DNA from: JAJXUB01 sp047974805
Lineage (GTDB): Bacteria; Actinomycetota; Actinomycetes; Actinomycetales; Dermatophilaceae
DNA: 10,772 nucleotides
NCBI GenBank assembly: GCA_047974805.1
Contig: JBKECS010000005.1
Location: forward strand, 1-10,772
Direction of reading: 5' to 3'
The notes under the pieces are model-generated. The model did not search any database. It was not told the origin of the DNA and was given only the letters and a program-made list of their open reading frames with translations. Position numbers and translations under genes: made by a program. Of the stretch, positions 1 to 5,448 are shown one piece after another. The stretch's first letter is position 1; each line of letters starts with the position of its first letter.

Positions 1-870
1 CCGGGCCTCGTGTACCACCCGACCCGCGATCGTCGTGTCGGGCCGGGCCAAATAGACGTATTCGAAGACGCAACCCTTCGGCCGGGCTTCGGCGAACCGC
101 TCGCTGCGCAATCCGTCCTCATCGATGGCGATGAGTTCCCCAGGCTCGACCTCACGGACGAAGGATGCGCCGACGATGTCCAGCCCGGCAGTCTCCGAAG
201 CCACCACCCAACCGCGTTCGAGCCGGCCGATGACCAACGGCCGAATCCCTTGCGGATCGCGGGCGGCATACACGGTGTGCTCGTCCATGAAGACGAAGCT
301 GAACGCCCCCCGCAGCAGCGGGAGGACCTCCATCGCGCGTTCCTGGATCGACCGGTCGGGGTCGTCGGCGAGCAGCGCAGTCACCAACGCGGTATCGGTG
401 GTGTTGCCTCGGCGCAATTCGCCGCGATTGATCGAGGCCCCCTCCGTGGCGCGCTGCTCGACCAGGTCGCGAAGCTCGGCGGAGATGATGAGGTTGCCGT
501 TGTGCGCCAACGCGACGGTGCAGTCGTCGTGACCGCCGAGGGTCGGCTGGGCGTTCTCCCAGGTGGAGCCGCCCGTCGTGGAGTATCGGCAGTGCCCGAT
601 CGCCAGATGCCCAGTCAACGACTCCAACGAGCGTTCGTCGAACACCTGGCTGACCAGCCCCATGTCCTTATAGACCAGGAGCCGGTGACCATCGCTGGTG
701 GCGATCCCGGCCGACTCCTGCCCGCGGTGCTGCAAGGCATACAAGCCGTAATAGGCGAGCTTGGCGACCTCCTCACCGGGTGCCCACACCCCGAACACCC
801 CGCAGGCGTCCTGCGGGCCCCGCTCACCAGGGACGAGATCGTGGTTGAGGAGTCCGTCGCCGCGCGCCAC
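1..870 (-). CDS. purF: Amidophosphoribosyltransferase, N-terminal 290 residues (gene runs off the left edge)
   Basis: PurF catalyses the first committed step of de novo purine synthesis: PRPP plus glutamine gives 5-phosphoribosylamine. The visible part is the class II (Ntn) glutaminase domain and the start of the phosphoribosyltransferase domain. After a short propeptide comes DACGVFGVW, with Cys23 as the expected N-terminal nucleophile after processing. LQHRGQESAGI (about 46-56), GHCRYSTTG (92-100) and AHNGNL (122-127) follow. GCVFEYVYLARPD (266-278) contains Cys267, which matches the first [4Fe-4S] ligand of the Bacillus-type enzyme. The start is the GTG at 870, five nt after the stop of the upstream small membrane-protein gene; its Shine-Dalgarno is weak. 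The reading frame is open to base 1 and the C-terminal half is missing from the window. Identification is very secure from the motifs. Confidence 0.97.
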   Translation of the reverse strand, partial: MARGDGLLNHDLVPGERGPQDACGVFGVWAPGEEVAKLAYYGLYALQHRGQESAGIATSDGHRLLVYKDMGLVSQVFDERSLESLTGHLAIGHCRYSTTGGSTWENAQPTLGGHDDCTVALAHNGNLIISAELRDLVEQRATEGASINRGELRRGNTTDTALVTALLADDPDRSIQERAMEVLPLLRGAFSFVFMDEHTVYAARDPQGIRPLVIGRLERGWVVASETAGLDIVGASFVREVEPGELIAIDEDGLRSERFAEARPKGCVFEYVYLARPDTTIAGRVVHEAR

Positions 871-875
871 AGGCG

Positions 876-1250
876 TTAGTGTCCCACAGTGGGGGCGTTC
901 GGCCCGCCGGGTTCCCGGGGCGCCTGACCGACGGTTGGCCCGGACTCACCGGTGGGCGTCATCGTGTCCCCCAGGCCCGCGTTGGTCCGGTCCGTATGCC
1001 GATTGAGCACGAGGTCGAGGATGACCGCTACGAGAGCGGCCAGCAGAGCGCCCAGTCCACCGAGCATGAGGATGAGGTATCCCGGACCGGCGGTGGCGTT
1101 GTAACCCTCGGCGGGGCTGGCCAGTGCGGCGACAATCACGCCGACGACCGCCCCGAGAACGAAGCCGGTGAGGATGAACCGGAGGAATGCGGGGGTGCGG
1201 CGAGGGGTCACCCCTGCACGGTACTCGCGGGTCAGGATCCGGGCACCCAC
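876..1250 (-). CDS. Small two-helix membrane protein, upstream partner of purF
   Basis: I do not recognise a named family. The 124-residue product has a basic N-terminus (about 1-21, several Arg), a hydrophobic helix at about 22-44, a short loop (PAEGYNATAGPG), a second helix at about 57-83, and a Pro/Gly/Thr-rich hydrophilic tail (about 84-124). It is therefore probably a hairpin-like inner-membrane protein with both ends in the cytoplasm. The start is the GTG at 1250; an in-frame GTG at 1211 would give a product 13 residues shorter and neither has a strong ribosome site. Its TAA stop lies five nt before the GTG of purF, so the two are almost certainly co-transcribed. Both hydrophobic segments are clean and the frame is open to the purF junction, so a real gene is likely. 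Any role in purine synthesis is unknown. Confidence 0.75.
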   Translation of the reverse strand: MGARILTREYRAGVTPRRTPAFLRFILTGFVLGAVVGVIVAALASPAEGYNATAGPGYLILMLGGLGALLAALVAVILDLVLNRHTDRTNAGLGDTMTPTGESGPTVGQAPREPGGPNAPTVGH

Positions 1251-1280
1251 GGGGCACCATCCGGGCGACCCGCCGCGTGT

Positions 1281-1350
1281 GTCCCGCTCCCGCAGACGTG
1301 GCGCCTACCCGATCCCGTTGCGGCGGCGTCCCGCTCCCGCAGCCGTGGCG
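1281..1350. repeat. 23-bp imperfect direct repeat in the purF/efeU divergent region
   Basis: Two copies at 1281-1303 and 1328-1350 agree at 22 of 23 positions (GTCCCGCTCCCGCAG, then A or C, then CGTGGCG) and are offset by 47 bp. Similarity falls off beyond the copies. They lie 31 to 100 bp upstream of the GTG of the small membrane-protein gene, where the promoter of the purF operon would be expected. Paired regulator-binding sites or a local duplication are both possible. Confidence 0.7.
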
Positions 1351-1391
1351 TGGCCGTCTCGATCGGGCCGCCTGATCACGGAGACCCCGGG

Positions 1392-1397
1392 TTGACA
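1392..1397 (+). promoter_or_regulatory. Candidate -35 element (TTGACA) for the efeU transcript
   Basis: A perfect TTGACA lies 61 bp before the efeU start. I cannot find a good -10 at 16-18 bp. The best AT-rich hexamer, TTTATT at 1420-1425, is 22 bp away and abuts the iron box. The promoter is thus plausible but not resolved; the local AT-rich patch around 1408-1446 stands out from the GC-rich surroundings. Confidence 0.4.
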
Positions 1398-1424
1398 CAC
1401 CTCGGCAACTTAGGGCAGCTTTAT

Positions 1425-1443
1425 TTAGGTAAGCCTCCCCTAA
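1425..1443 (+). promoter_or_regulatory. DtxR/IdeR iron box upstream of efeU
   Basis: The 19-bp site TTAGGTAAGCCTCCCCTAA agrees with the DtxR/IdeR consensus TTAGGTTAGSCTAACCTAA at 16 of 19 positions, with both outer half-sites (TTAGG and CCTAA) intact. It ends 15 nt before the efeU GTG, a position where a bound repressor would block promoter clearance or the transcription start. A further TTAGG half-site at 1410-1414, offset by 15 bp, may be part of a weaker second site. By family knowledge, DtxR/IdeR with Fe(II) bound represses iron-uptake genes, so the efeU transcript is expected to rise under iron limitation. Confidence 0.85.
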
Positions 1444-1458
1444 TTCTGCGAGGGTCTT

Positions 1459-2319
1459 GTGTTCCTCACCAATGCCCTCATCGGGCTGCGCGAAGGTCTC
1501 GAAGCGGCGTTGGTCGTCGTCATCTTGCTCGCCTTCCTCGTCAAAACTGAACGCCGCGACGCCATCCGTTACGTCTGGGTCGGGGTCGGCGTCGCGGTTG
1601 CGCTGTCGGTCGGTTTGGGCGCGCTGCTGACCTTCGGCACTCGCCAGCTCTCGTTCGAAGCACAAGAAGTCATCGGCGGCACCGCGAGCATCCTCGCGGT
1701 CGTCTTCGTCACCGCCATGGTCTTCTGGATGAAGTCCGCCGCCCGCACCATCTCCGGAGAGCTGAAGGGTCGGCTGGACCGGGCGCTGGACGTCGGGCCG
1801 TTCGCCGTCGCCCTCGTCGGGTTCCTCGGCGTCGGGCGCGAGGGCCTCGAAACCGCGATCTTCTTCTATGCCACCGCGCAGGCTGCTGGGGCCGGCAATA
1901 ACATCCCCCTGCTCGGCTGGGCAGTCGGTCTCGGGGGCGCCCTCGTGCTGGGCTACCTCATCTACCACGGTGCACTGCGGATCAACCTCTCCCGGTTCTT
2001 CCGGTGGACCGGCATCGCGCTCATCCTCGTCGCCGGGGGCATTCTCTCCTACGGCATCCACGACCTGCAGGAGGCGGCCGTCCTCCCCGGCTTGAACACC
2101 CTCGCCTTCGACGTGTCCACCACCATCGACCCAGCAAGCTGGTATGCCGTGCTGCTCAAGGGCATCTTCAACCTCACCCCAGCCACCACGCTGCTTCAGG
2201 CCATCGCCTGGGTCGCCTACGTCGGCACCGTCATGTACTCCTTCCTGCGCGACGGTTCCACCCTCGCCCGTCCCGCCGAACCGACGTCCCAGGCCGCACC
2301 CCATCGATCCGCTGCCTGA
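1459..2319 (+). CDS. efeU: FTR1/EfeU-family iron permease
   Basis: This 286-residue polytopic inner-membrane protein belongs to the FTR1/EfeU (OFeT) family, which imports iron after extracytoplasmic Fe(II) oxidation. The diagnostic duplicated REGLE motif is present at residues 11-15 (GLREGLEAALVV) and 127-131 (VGREGLETAIFF); their acidic residues form the iron path in the family. About seven hydrophobic segments can be traced (roughly 1-27, 36-58, 71-90, 113-140, 150-172, 182-200, 240-263), which is the family norm. HDLQEAA (201-207) is another conserved family stretch. The start is GTG at 1459 with GAGGG (1450-1454) four nt upstream. It is the first gene of the module: the cupredoxin lipoprotein gene begins 38 nt after its stop, and the DtxR/IdeR box sits directly upstream. 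The family call is very secure; iron as the substrate is supported by the box. Confidence 0.95.
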   Translation: MFLTNALIGLREGLEAALVVVILLAFLVKTERRDAIRYVWVGVGVAVALSVGLGALLTFGTRQLSFEAQEVIGGTASILAVVFVTAMVFWMKSAARTISGELKGRLDRALDVGPFAVALVGFLGVGREGLETAIFFYATAQAAGAGNNIPLLGWAVGLGGALVLGYLIYHGALRINLSRFFRWTGIALILVAGGILSYGIHDLQEAAVLPGLNTLAFDVSTTIDPASWYAVLLKGIFNLTPATTLLQAIAWVAYVGTVMYSFLRDGSTLARPAEPTSQAAPHRSAA

Positions 2320-2357
2320 GCACGACCGACCTGTCCACATCGAAGAAGAGGAACACC

Positions 2358-2759
2358 ATGCCCACTCGCGCCCTTGTTGCCTTGGCCGCCACCGGCGCGC
2401 TCCTGGCCACCGCGGCCTGCGCCGCCGACACGACCTCGCCGGCTAAGGACACGGTCGCCATCGAGGTCACCTCCTCCGACACCGCCTGCGACGTCGCCCT
2501 CACCCAGGCTCCGGCGGGAGCGGTCGACTTCACCGTCACCAACACCGGCAGTTCGGCCACCGAGTTCTATCTCTATGCCGCCGGTGGCAAGGTCGTCGGC
2601 GAGGTCGAGGACATCGGTCCGGGACTCTCTCGGACCCTACACGTGGAGCTCGCCGAGCCCGGCACCTATGAGACAGCCTGCAAACCGGGGATGACCGGTG
2701 ACGGGATACGAGCCCCCTTCACCGTCACCGACGAGACGGCTACCGGGACGCCGACGTAG
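2358..2759 (+). CDS. EfeO-type cupredoxin-domain lipoprotein (no M75 domain)
   Basis: This 133-residue predicted exported protein has a short signal peptide (about 1-20) ending in TAAC, an imperfect lipobox with Cys21 as the lipid-anchored residue. Residues 33-124 match the N-terminal cupredoxin domain of EfeO: a Cys in the first strand (Cys44), FTVTNTG (58-64), EFYLY (69-73), GEVEDIGPG (81-89) and ACKPGMTGDGIR (107-118). Cys44, Glu82, Glu84, Cys108 and Met112 are candidate metal ligands. Canonical EfeO continues into a large M75 (imelysin-like) domain. Here a stop follows the cupredoxin, and I saw no M75 remnant in the next 200 nt. The start is ATG 2358 with GAGGA at 2348-2352. It probably binds or oxidises iron or copper outside the membrane and passes iron to the adjacent permease. 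An electron-transfer role with the downstream molybdoenzyme is an alternative. Confidence 0.88.
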   Translation: MPTRALVALAATGALLATAACAADTTSPAKDTVAIEVTSSDTACDVALTQAPAGAVDFTVTNTGSSATEFYLYAAGGKVVGEVEDIGPGLSRTLHVELAEPGTYETACKPGMTGDGIRAPFTVTDETATGTPT

Positions 2760-2787
2760 GACCAAGGGGTCGGCCGCCGACCACCCG

Positions 2788-2819
2788 CTGCGGCGTGCCC
2801 GTCGCCCGGCACGCCGCAG
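2788..2819 (+). terminator. Strong stem-loop after the cupredoxin gene
   Basis: A perfect 12-bp inverted repeat (CTGCGGCGTGCC at 2788-2799, GGCACGCCGCAG at 2808-2819) with an 8-nt loop begins 28 nt after the cupredoxin stop. There is no T-run after it, so it would be a U-less terminator of the kind common in actinobacteria, or a 3' stabilising hairpin. It suggests that efeU plus the cupredoxin form one transcript, at least partly separate from the molybdoenzyme gene. Confidence 0.65.
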
Positions 2820-2853
2820 ACCTTACGGGGTGCTGACGGAGTCAGCGCTGGCG

Positions 2854-2882
2854 TTGGCGAGAAGGTGGCGCCTTCGCATACT
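2854..2882 (+). promoter_or_regulatory. Candidate sigma70-like promoter for the molybdoenzyme gene
   Basis: TTGGCG (2854-2859) and CATACT (2877-2882) are separated by exactly 17 bp, each matching the consensus at 4 of 6 positions. They lie after the upstream stem-loop and would give a leader of about 70 nt before the ATG at 2959. It is plausible but unproven. Confidence 0.4.
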
Positions 2883-2888
2883 GGAGTA

Positions 2889-2927
2889 GGCCGGAAAACC
2901 GGCCGCCGACCGGAGGCGAAACGCCGG
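2889..2927 (+). other. Structured leader before the molybdoenzyme gene
   Basis: Two adjacent inverted repeats lie between the candidate promoter and the start codon. GGCCGG-AAAA-CCGGCC (2889-2904) is a six-bp stem with an A4 loop, followed within 20 nt by a shorter GGCG-AAA-CGCC stem. They would fold in the 5' untranslated RNA. I do not recognise a known riboswitch class, and GC-rich DNA makes short stems cheap, so this is only a candidate regulatory leader. Confidence 0.35.
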
Positions 2928-2958
2928 CTGCGTCCCTCCTCCCGACAAGGCGCCCACC

Positions 2959-4497
2959 ATGACCCACCCAACGGCACCGGACCCCACCGCCCGCACCTGG
3001 CCCCATGGCGTGGCTGCCGTGGTAGCCACCCTCGCGGGGATCGGCGTGGGTCAGCTCGTCGCTGCAGTGCTCGCGCCCGCCTCCGCCCCAGTGCTCGCCA
3101 TCGGTTCGGCGGTCATCGACGCCACACCAACGTCGGTCAAGGAGTGGGCGGTGGCCACCTTCGGGACCGCCGACAAACCCGTGCTGGTCGGCTCGGTCAT
3201 CATCGTCACGCTGATCTTGGCATGGGCGATCGGGGTGCTCGCCCGCCATCGGCGAATCCCGGCGCTGATCTTGCTCGTCGTCTTGGTCTCCCTCGCCGGA
3301 TGGGCCGCGCTCAGCCGGCCCGACGCGGGCCCCAGCGCGGTTATCCCAGCCCTCGCGACCGGCATCACCGGGTTGTTGTCCGCGGCCTTCCTCTTCGCCC
3401 GCGCCGACCGATGGACCGCCAGCATCGCCACGCCAGTATCAGCGGGTGTTCAACGCCGATCCTTCATAGTCGGCACCGTCGGCGTCGGCGCCCTTGCCGT
3501 CTCCAGCGACGGCGTGGCCCAGGTCCTCCTACGGCCCAAACAGGCGACACCGCAGATCACTTTGCCGGTCCCTGCGACGACGCTGACACCGTTGCCGGCC
3601 GGGTTGGAGGCCAAGGTCGGCGGCATCTCCCCCTTCGTCACCCCCGCGAAGGACTTCTACCGCATCGACACCGCCTTGGCGACGCCATCGGTGGACATCG
3701 CATCGTGGCAGCTGACCATCGACGGTGCCGTCAACCACCCGCTGACGATCACCTGGACCGAGCTGCTGGCCATGCCGATGATCGAGGCGGACATCACCCT
3801 GTGCTGTGTCTCCAACGAGATCGGCGGGGACCTGGTGGGATCGGCCCGGTGGACCGGGGTCCGCACCGCCGACCTGCTCGCTCGAGTCGGCATTCATCCG
3901 GAGGTCGACCAGATCCTCAGCACCTCGGTGGACGGGATGACCATCTCCACCCCGGTGCAGGCGCTCACCGGCGATCGTGACGCGCTCATCGCCGTCGCCA
4001 TGAACGGCCGGCCCTTGCCGCCCGCCCACGGATTCCCGGCCCGGTTGATCACGCCGGGCCTCTACGGATTCACCGGTGCCACCAAATGGTTGACCAGGAT
4101 GACGGCGACGACGTATGCCGACGCCAGCGCGTACTGGACGGTTCGCGGGTGGGCGACAGACGCGCCGGTGATCACCCAGAGCCGGATCGACACACCCCGC
4201 GCCGGTGCTCACATTAGCGCGGGGCAGAACATCATCGGTGGGGTCGCGTGGGCTCAGCACCGGGGTATCTCGCAGGTCCAGGTACGGATCGACGAGGGCC
4301 CGTGGCAGCAGGCCACGCTCGGCCCGGACGCCGGCATCGACTACTGGCGGCAGTGGTACCTGCCCTGGGAAGCCACCCCCGGCGAGCACACGTTGACCGT
4401 TCGAGCGAAGGACCACACCGGCGCCTGGCAAGACGAACGAGTGACTGATGTACTACCTAGGGGAGCCACCGGGCTCCACGCGGTCAGAGTCCGATAG
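2959..4497 (+). CDS. Membrane-anchored molybdopterin-dependent oxidoreductase (sulfite oxidase fold)
   Basis: The N-terminal part of this 512-residue protein has four to five hydrophobic helices (about 16-39, 74-96, 101-118, 127-147, perhaps 167-190). It is followed by a sulfite-oxidase-type molybdopterin domain (about 205-385; Pfam Oxidored_molyb family) and a C-terminal immunoglobulin-like Mo-co dimerisation domain (about 400-500). In ITLCCVSNEIGGDLVGSARW (279-298) the Cys before VSNE (Cys283) is the expected molybdenum ligand; the preceding Cys282 adds a second thiol. YWTVRGWATDAPVI and VRIDEGPWQ/DYWRQW are typical of the C-terminal domain. The catalytic domain should face outward. The start is ATG 2959 with AAGG at 2947-2950. 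In vivo substrate is unknown: sulfite, a sulfoxide or something else. Family assignment is secure. It lies downstream of the iron genes, 199 nt after the cupredoxin stop, and converges with the DivIVA-motif gene. Confidence 0.92.
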   Translation: MTHPTAPDPTARTWPHGVAAVVATLAGIGVGQLVAAVLAPASAPVLAIGSAVIDATPTSVKEWAVATFGTADKPVLVGSVIIVTLILAWAIGVLARHRRIPALILLVVLVSLAGWAALSRPDAGPSAVIPALATGITGLLSAAFLFARADRWTASIATPVSAGVQRRSFIVGTVGVGALAVSSDGVAQVLLRPKQATPQITLPVPATTLTPLPAGLEAKVGGISPFVTPAKDFYRIDTALATPSVDIASWQLTIDGAVNHPLTITWTELLAMPMIEADITLCCVSNEIGGDLVGSARWTGVRTADLLARVGIHPEVDQILSTSVDGMTISTPVQALTGDRDALIAVAMNGRPLPPAHGFPARLITPGLYGFTGATKWLTRMTATTYADASAYWTVRGWATDAPVITQSRIDTPRAGAHISAGQNIIGGVAWAQHRGISQVQVRIDEGPWQQATLGPDAGIDYWRQWYLPWEATPGEHTLTVRAKDHTGAWQDERVTDVLPRGATGLHAVRVR

Positions 4498-4502
4498 CCT
4501 CA

Positions 4503-4572
4503 CCGAGAGTGGGCACCTGCACCGAATCTGGCCGTCGTGGCGGCCACATTCGCCACGAACGCCCACACTCGG
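4503..4572. terminator. Nested inverted repeats between convergent genes
   Basis: An outer inverted repeat (CCGAGAGTGGGC at 4503-4514, GCCCACACTCGG at 4561-4572; 11 of 12 positions pair) encloses an inner hairpin TCGTGGCG (4535-4542) / CGCCACGA (4551-4558), an eight-bp stem with an 8-nt loop. The site lies between the stop codons of the molybdoenzyme gene (4497) and the DivIVA-motif gene (4585). A bidirectional terminator is the simplest reading, although neither side has a T-run. Confidence 0.55.
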
Positions 4573-4584
4573 CGGTGATGGGGG

Positions 4585-4971
4585 TCACGACGACGAGCGG
4601 CGCCGGAACCAGGTGAGCGCCCCGAGCGCGGCCAAACCGGCAAATCCGGCACCGGCGAGCACCTCCGGCGAGACATAGGCATACGTCACGGTGCCGCCGG
4701 CCAAGCGATGGGCCAAGGTCTCCCGGATGTCGTTGACGAGGTCGTTGACCTGGCCGATGTCATACCCGCGCCGGCCATGCACGTGTCCGAAGGTCATCCC
4801 GGCCACCTCATCGACGCTTAAGTCGCACGGCTGCCCGTCCTCCAGCCGGCGGAACGCCTCGACCACCCGATCGAGGAAGAGGTCGACCTCTTCCATGTCG
4901 TACCCGGCATGGAAGTAGGTGCCGCGGAACCACGCCTGTTCGACGTCAGCGATCGTCAGCAGCCGCGTCAT
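4585..4971 (-). CDS. Tail-anchored protein with two DivIVA-type motifs
   Basis: This is a 128-residue protein. Residues 5-43 hold a DivIVA N-domain-like motif with F15, GYD (23-25), EVD (28-30) and LDRV (33-36). Residues 51-89 hold a second copy that aligns without gaps at an offset of 46, with F61, GYD (69-71), V75 and ND (80-81). A single hydrophobic helix (about 102-122) followed by RRRSSS ends the protein, so the DivIVA-like part should be cytoplasmic and tail-anchored. The long coiled coil of true DivIVA/Wag31 is absent. DivIVA N-domains sense curved membrane and polar sites. This small repeat form resembles the actinobacterial DivIVA-domain repeat family; its role is not known. The start is ATG 4971 with GGAGGG (4981-4986) nine nt upstream. 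It lies 114 nt downstream of the SCP2-like gene on the same strand. Confidence 0.85.
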   Translation of the reverse strand: MTRLLTIADVEQAWFRGTYFHAGYDMEEVDLFLDRVVEAFRRLEDGQPCDLSVDEVAGMTFGHVHGRRGYDIGQVNDLVNDIRETLAHRLAGGTVTYAYVSPEVLAGAGFAGLAALGALTWFRRRSSS

Positions 4972-4982
4972 TGAGCTCGTCC

Positions 4983-4996
4983 CTCCAAAGTTGGAG
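4983..4996 (-). promoter_or_regulatory. Hairpin covering the ribosome-binding site of the DivIVA-motif gene
   Basis: CTCCAA (4983-4988) and TTGGAG (4991-4996) are perfectly complementary. In the minus-strand mRNA the strand containing the Shine-Dalgarno (4981-4986) can pair with the segment just upstream. The stem is short (five pairs with a realistic four-nt loop), so it may merely tune translation. Confidence 0.35.
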
Positions 4997-5028
4997 CCAC
5001 ACCGGTGGCCTAACTCACCCCTTAGTGT

Positions 5029-5049
5029 CTCTCAGGTTCGACCCGAGAG
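5029..5049 (-). other. Hairpin in the gap between the SCP2-like and DivIVA-motif genes
   Basis: CTCTCAGGT-TCG-ACCCGAGAG forms a nine-position stem with one A/C mismatch and a three-nt loop. It starts 37 nt after the SCP2-like stop in the transcription direction. No T-run follows it. It could be a weak terminator or processing site that partly separates the DivIVA-motif gene from the purL transcript. Confidence 0.4.
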
Positions 5050-5085
5050 CACTCTCTGTTCACGTCCATTTCTCGCCGATGCGCC

Positions 5086-5448
5086 TCATTCGGCCAGCAA
5101 CGGCAGCCATGGGCCCAGATCGGCGCGGATTCCGCTGTCCCGGACCCGGCCCGATGTGATCGCCTCCGCCCAGGTGCACGCTCCGGTGACGAGTTCCAAC
5201 CAGGTCTGCGGATCGGTCTCCACAACGTTCGGTGGGGTCCCTCGGGTATGCCGCGGGCCATGCACGCACTGCACCGCACCAAAGGGCGGGACGCGTACCT
5301 CCACGCTGCGCCCCGGGGCGCGCGTGGCCAGATCCTCCAGAGTGAAGCGCACCGCTGTGGCCACGACGGACCGGGCCCGCACCCCTGAGCGCCAGGCCGC
5401 TACCGCGGCCTCGCCGTCTGCGTGAGCGACTCGTCGACGAGGGGGCAT
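5086..5448 (-). CDS. SCP2-like (sterol carrier family) small protein
   Basis: The 120-residue product resembles the small actinobacterial sterol-carrier-family (SCP2-fold) proteins, which also occur as the C-terminal domain of mycothiol-dependent maleylpyruvate-isomerase-like proteins. Visible features are a basic start (MPPRRR), an N-terminal helix (AVAAWRSG), an amphipathic helix (about 28-41), EVRVPPFGAVQCVHGP (50-65), GTPPNVVETDPQTWLEL (70-86) and a final helix ending GPWLPLL. The fold binds lipid-like ligands in other proteins; no ligand can be inferred here. The start is ATG 5448, which overlaps the TGA of the LLM oxidoreductase gene in TGATG, so translation is probably coupled. Longer in-frame extensions upstream lie inside that gene and lack homology. 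The closeness to purine genes looks conserved in actinobacteria from memory, but I could not check it. Confidence 0.8.
   Translation of the reverse strand: MPPRRRVAHADGEAAVAAWRSGVRARSVVATAVRFTLEDLATRAPGRSVEVRVPPFGAVQCVHGPRHTRGTPPNVVETDPQTWLELVTGACTWAEAITSGRVRDSGIRADLGPWLPLLAE

Noticed and set aside
946..2340. 464-codon minus-strand open frame spanning efeU and the small membrane-protein gene
   Set aside because: It overlaps efeU, the IdeR box and part of the purF partner gene, and its acidic, low-complexity product is what an antisense of EfeU would give.
2004..2357. N-terminal extension of the cupredoxin lipoprotein gene back into efeU
   Set aside because: The extension is a shadow of EfeU. 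A ribosome site, signal peptide and lipobox all fit the ATG at 2358.
2760..2958. Possible remnant of an EfeO M75 domain after the cupredoxin gene
   Set aside because: All frames were read and no HxxE-type or other M75-like segment appeared. The stretch is taken up by a stem-loop, promoter candidate and leader.
2865..3980. 371-codon plus-strand frame overlapping the molybdoenzyme gene
   Set aside because: The product is Arg/Pro/His-rich and is the +1 shadow of a protein with clear domains.
3529..4431. 300-codon minus-strand frame opposite the molybdoenzyme gene
   Set aside because: It is Gly/Arg-rich antisense to a conserved catalytic domain, with no motif of its own.
5011..5026. CTAA...TTAG-like inverted motif (minus strand) considered as a second iron box
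   Set aside because: The half-sites are in the wrong orientation and the core does not match the DtxR/IdeR consensus.
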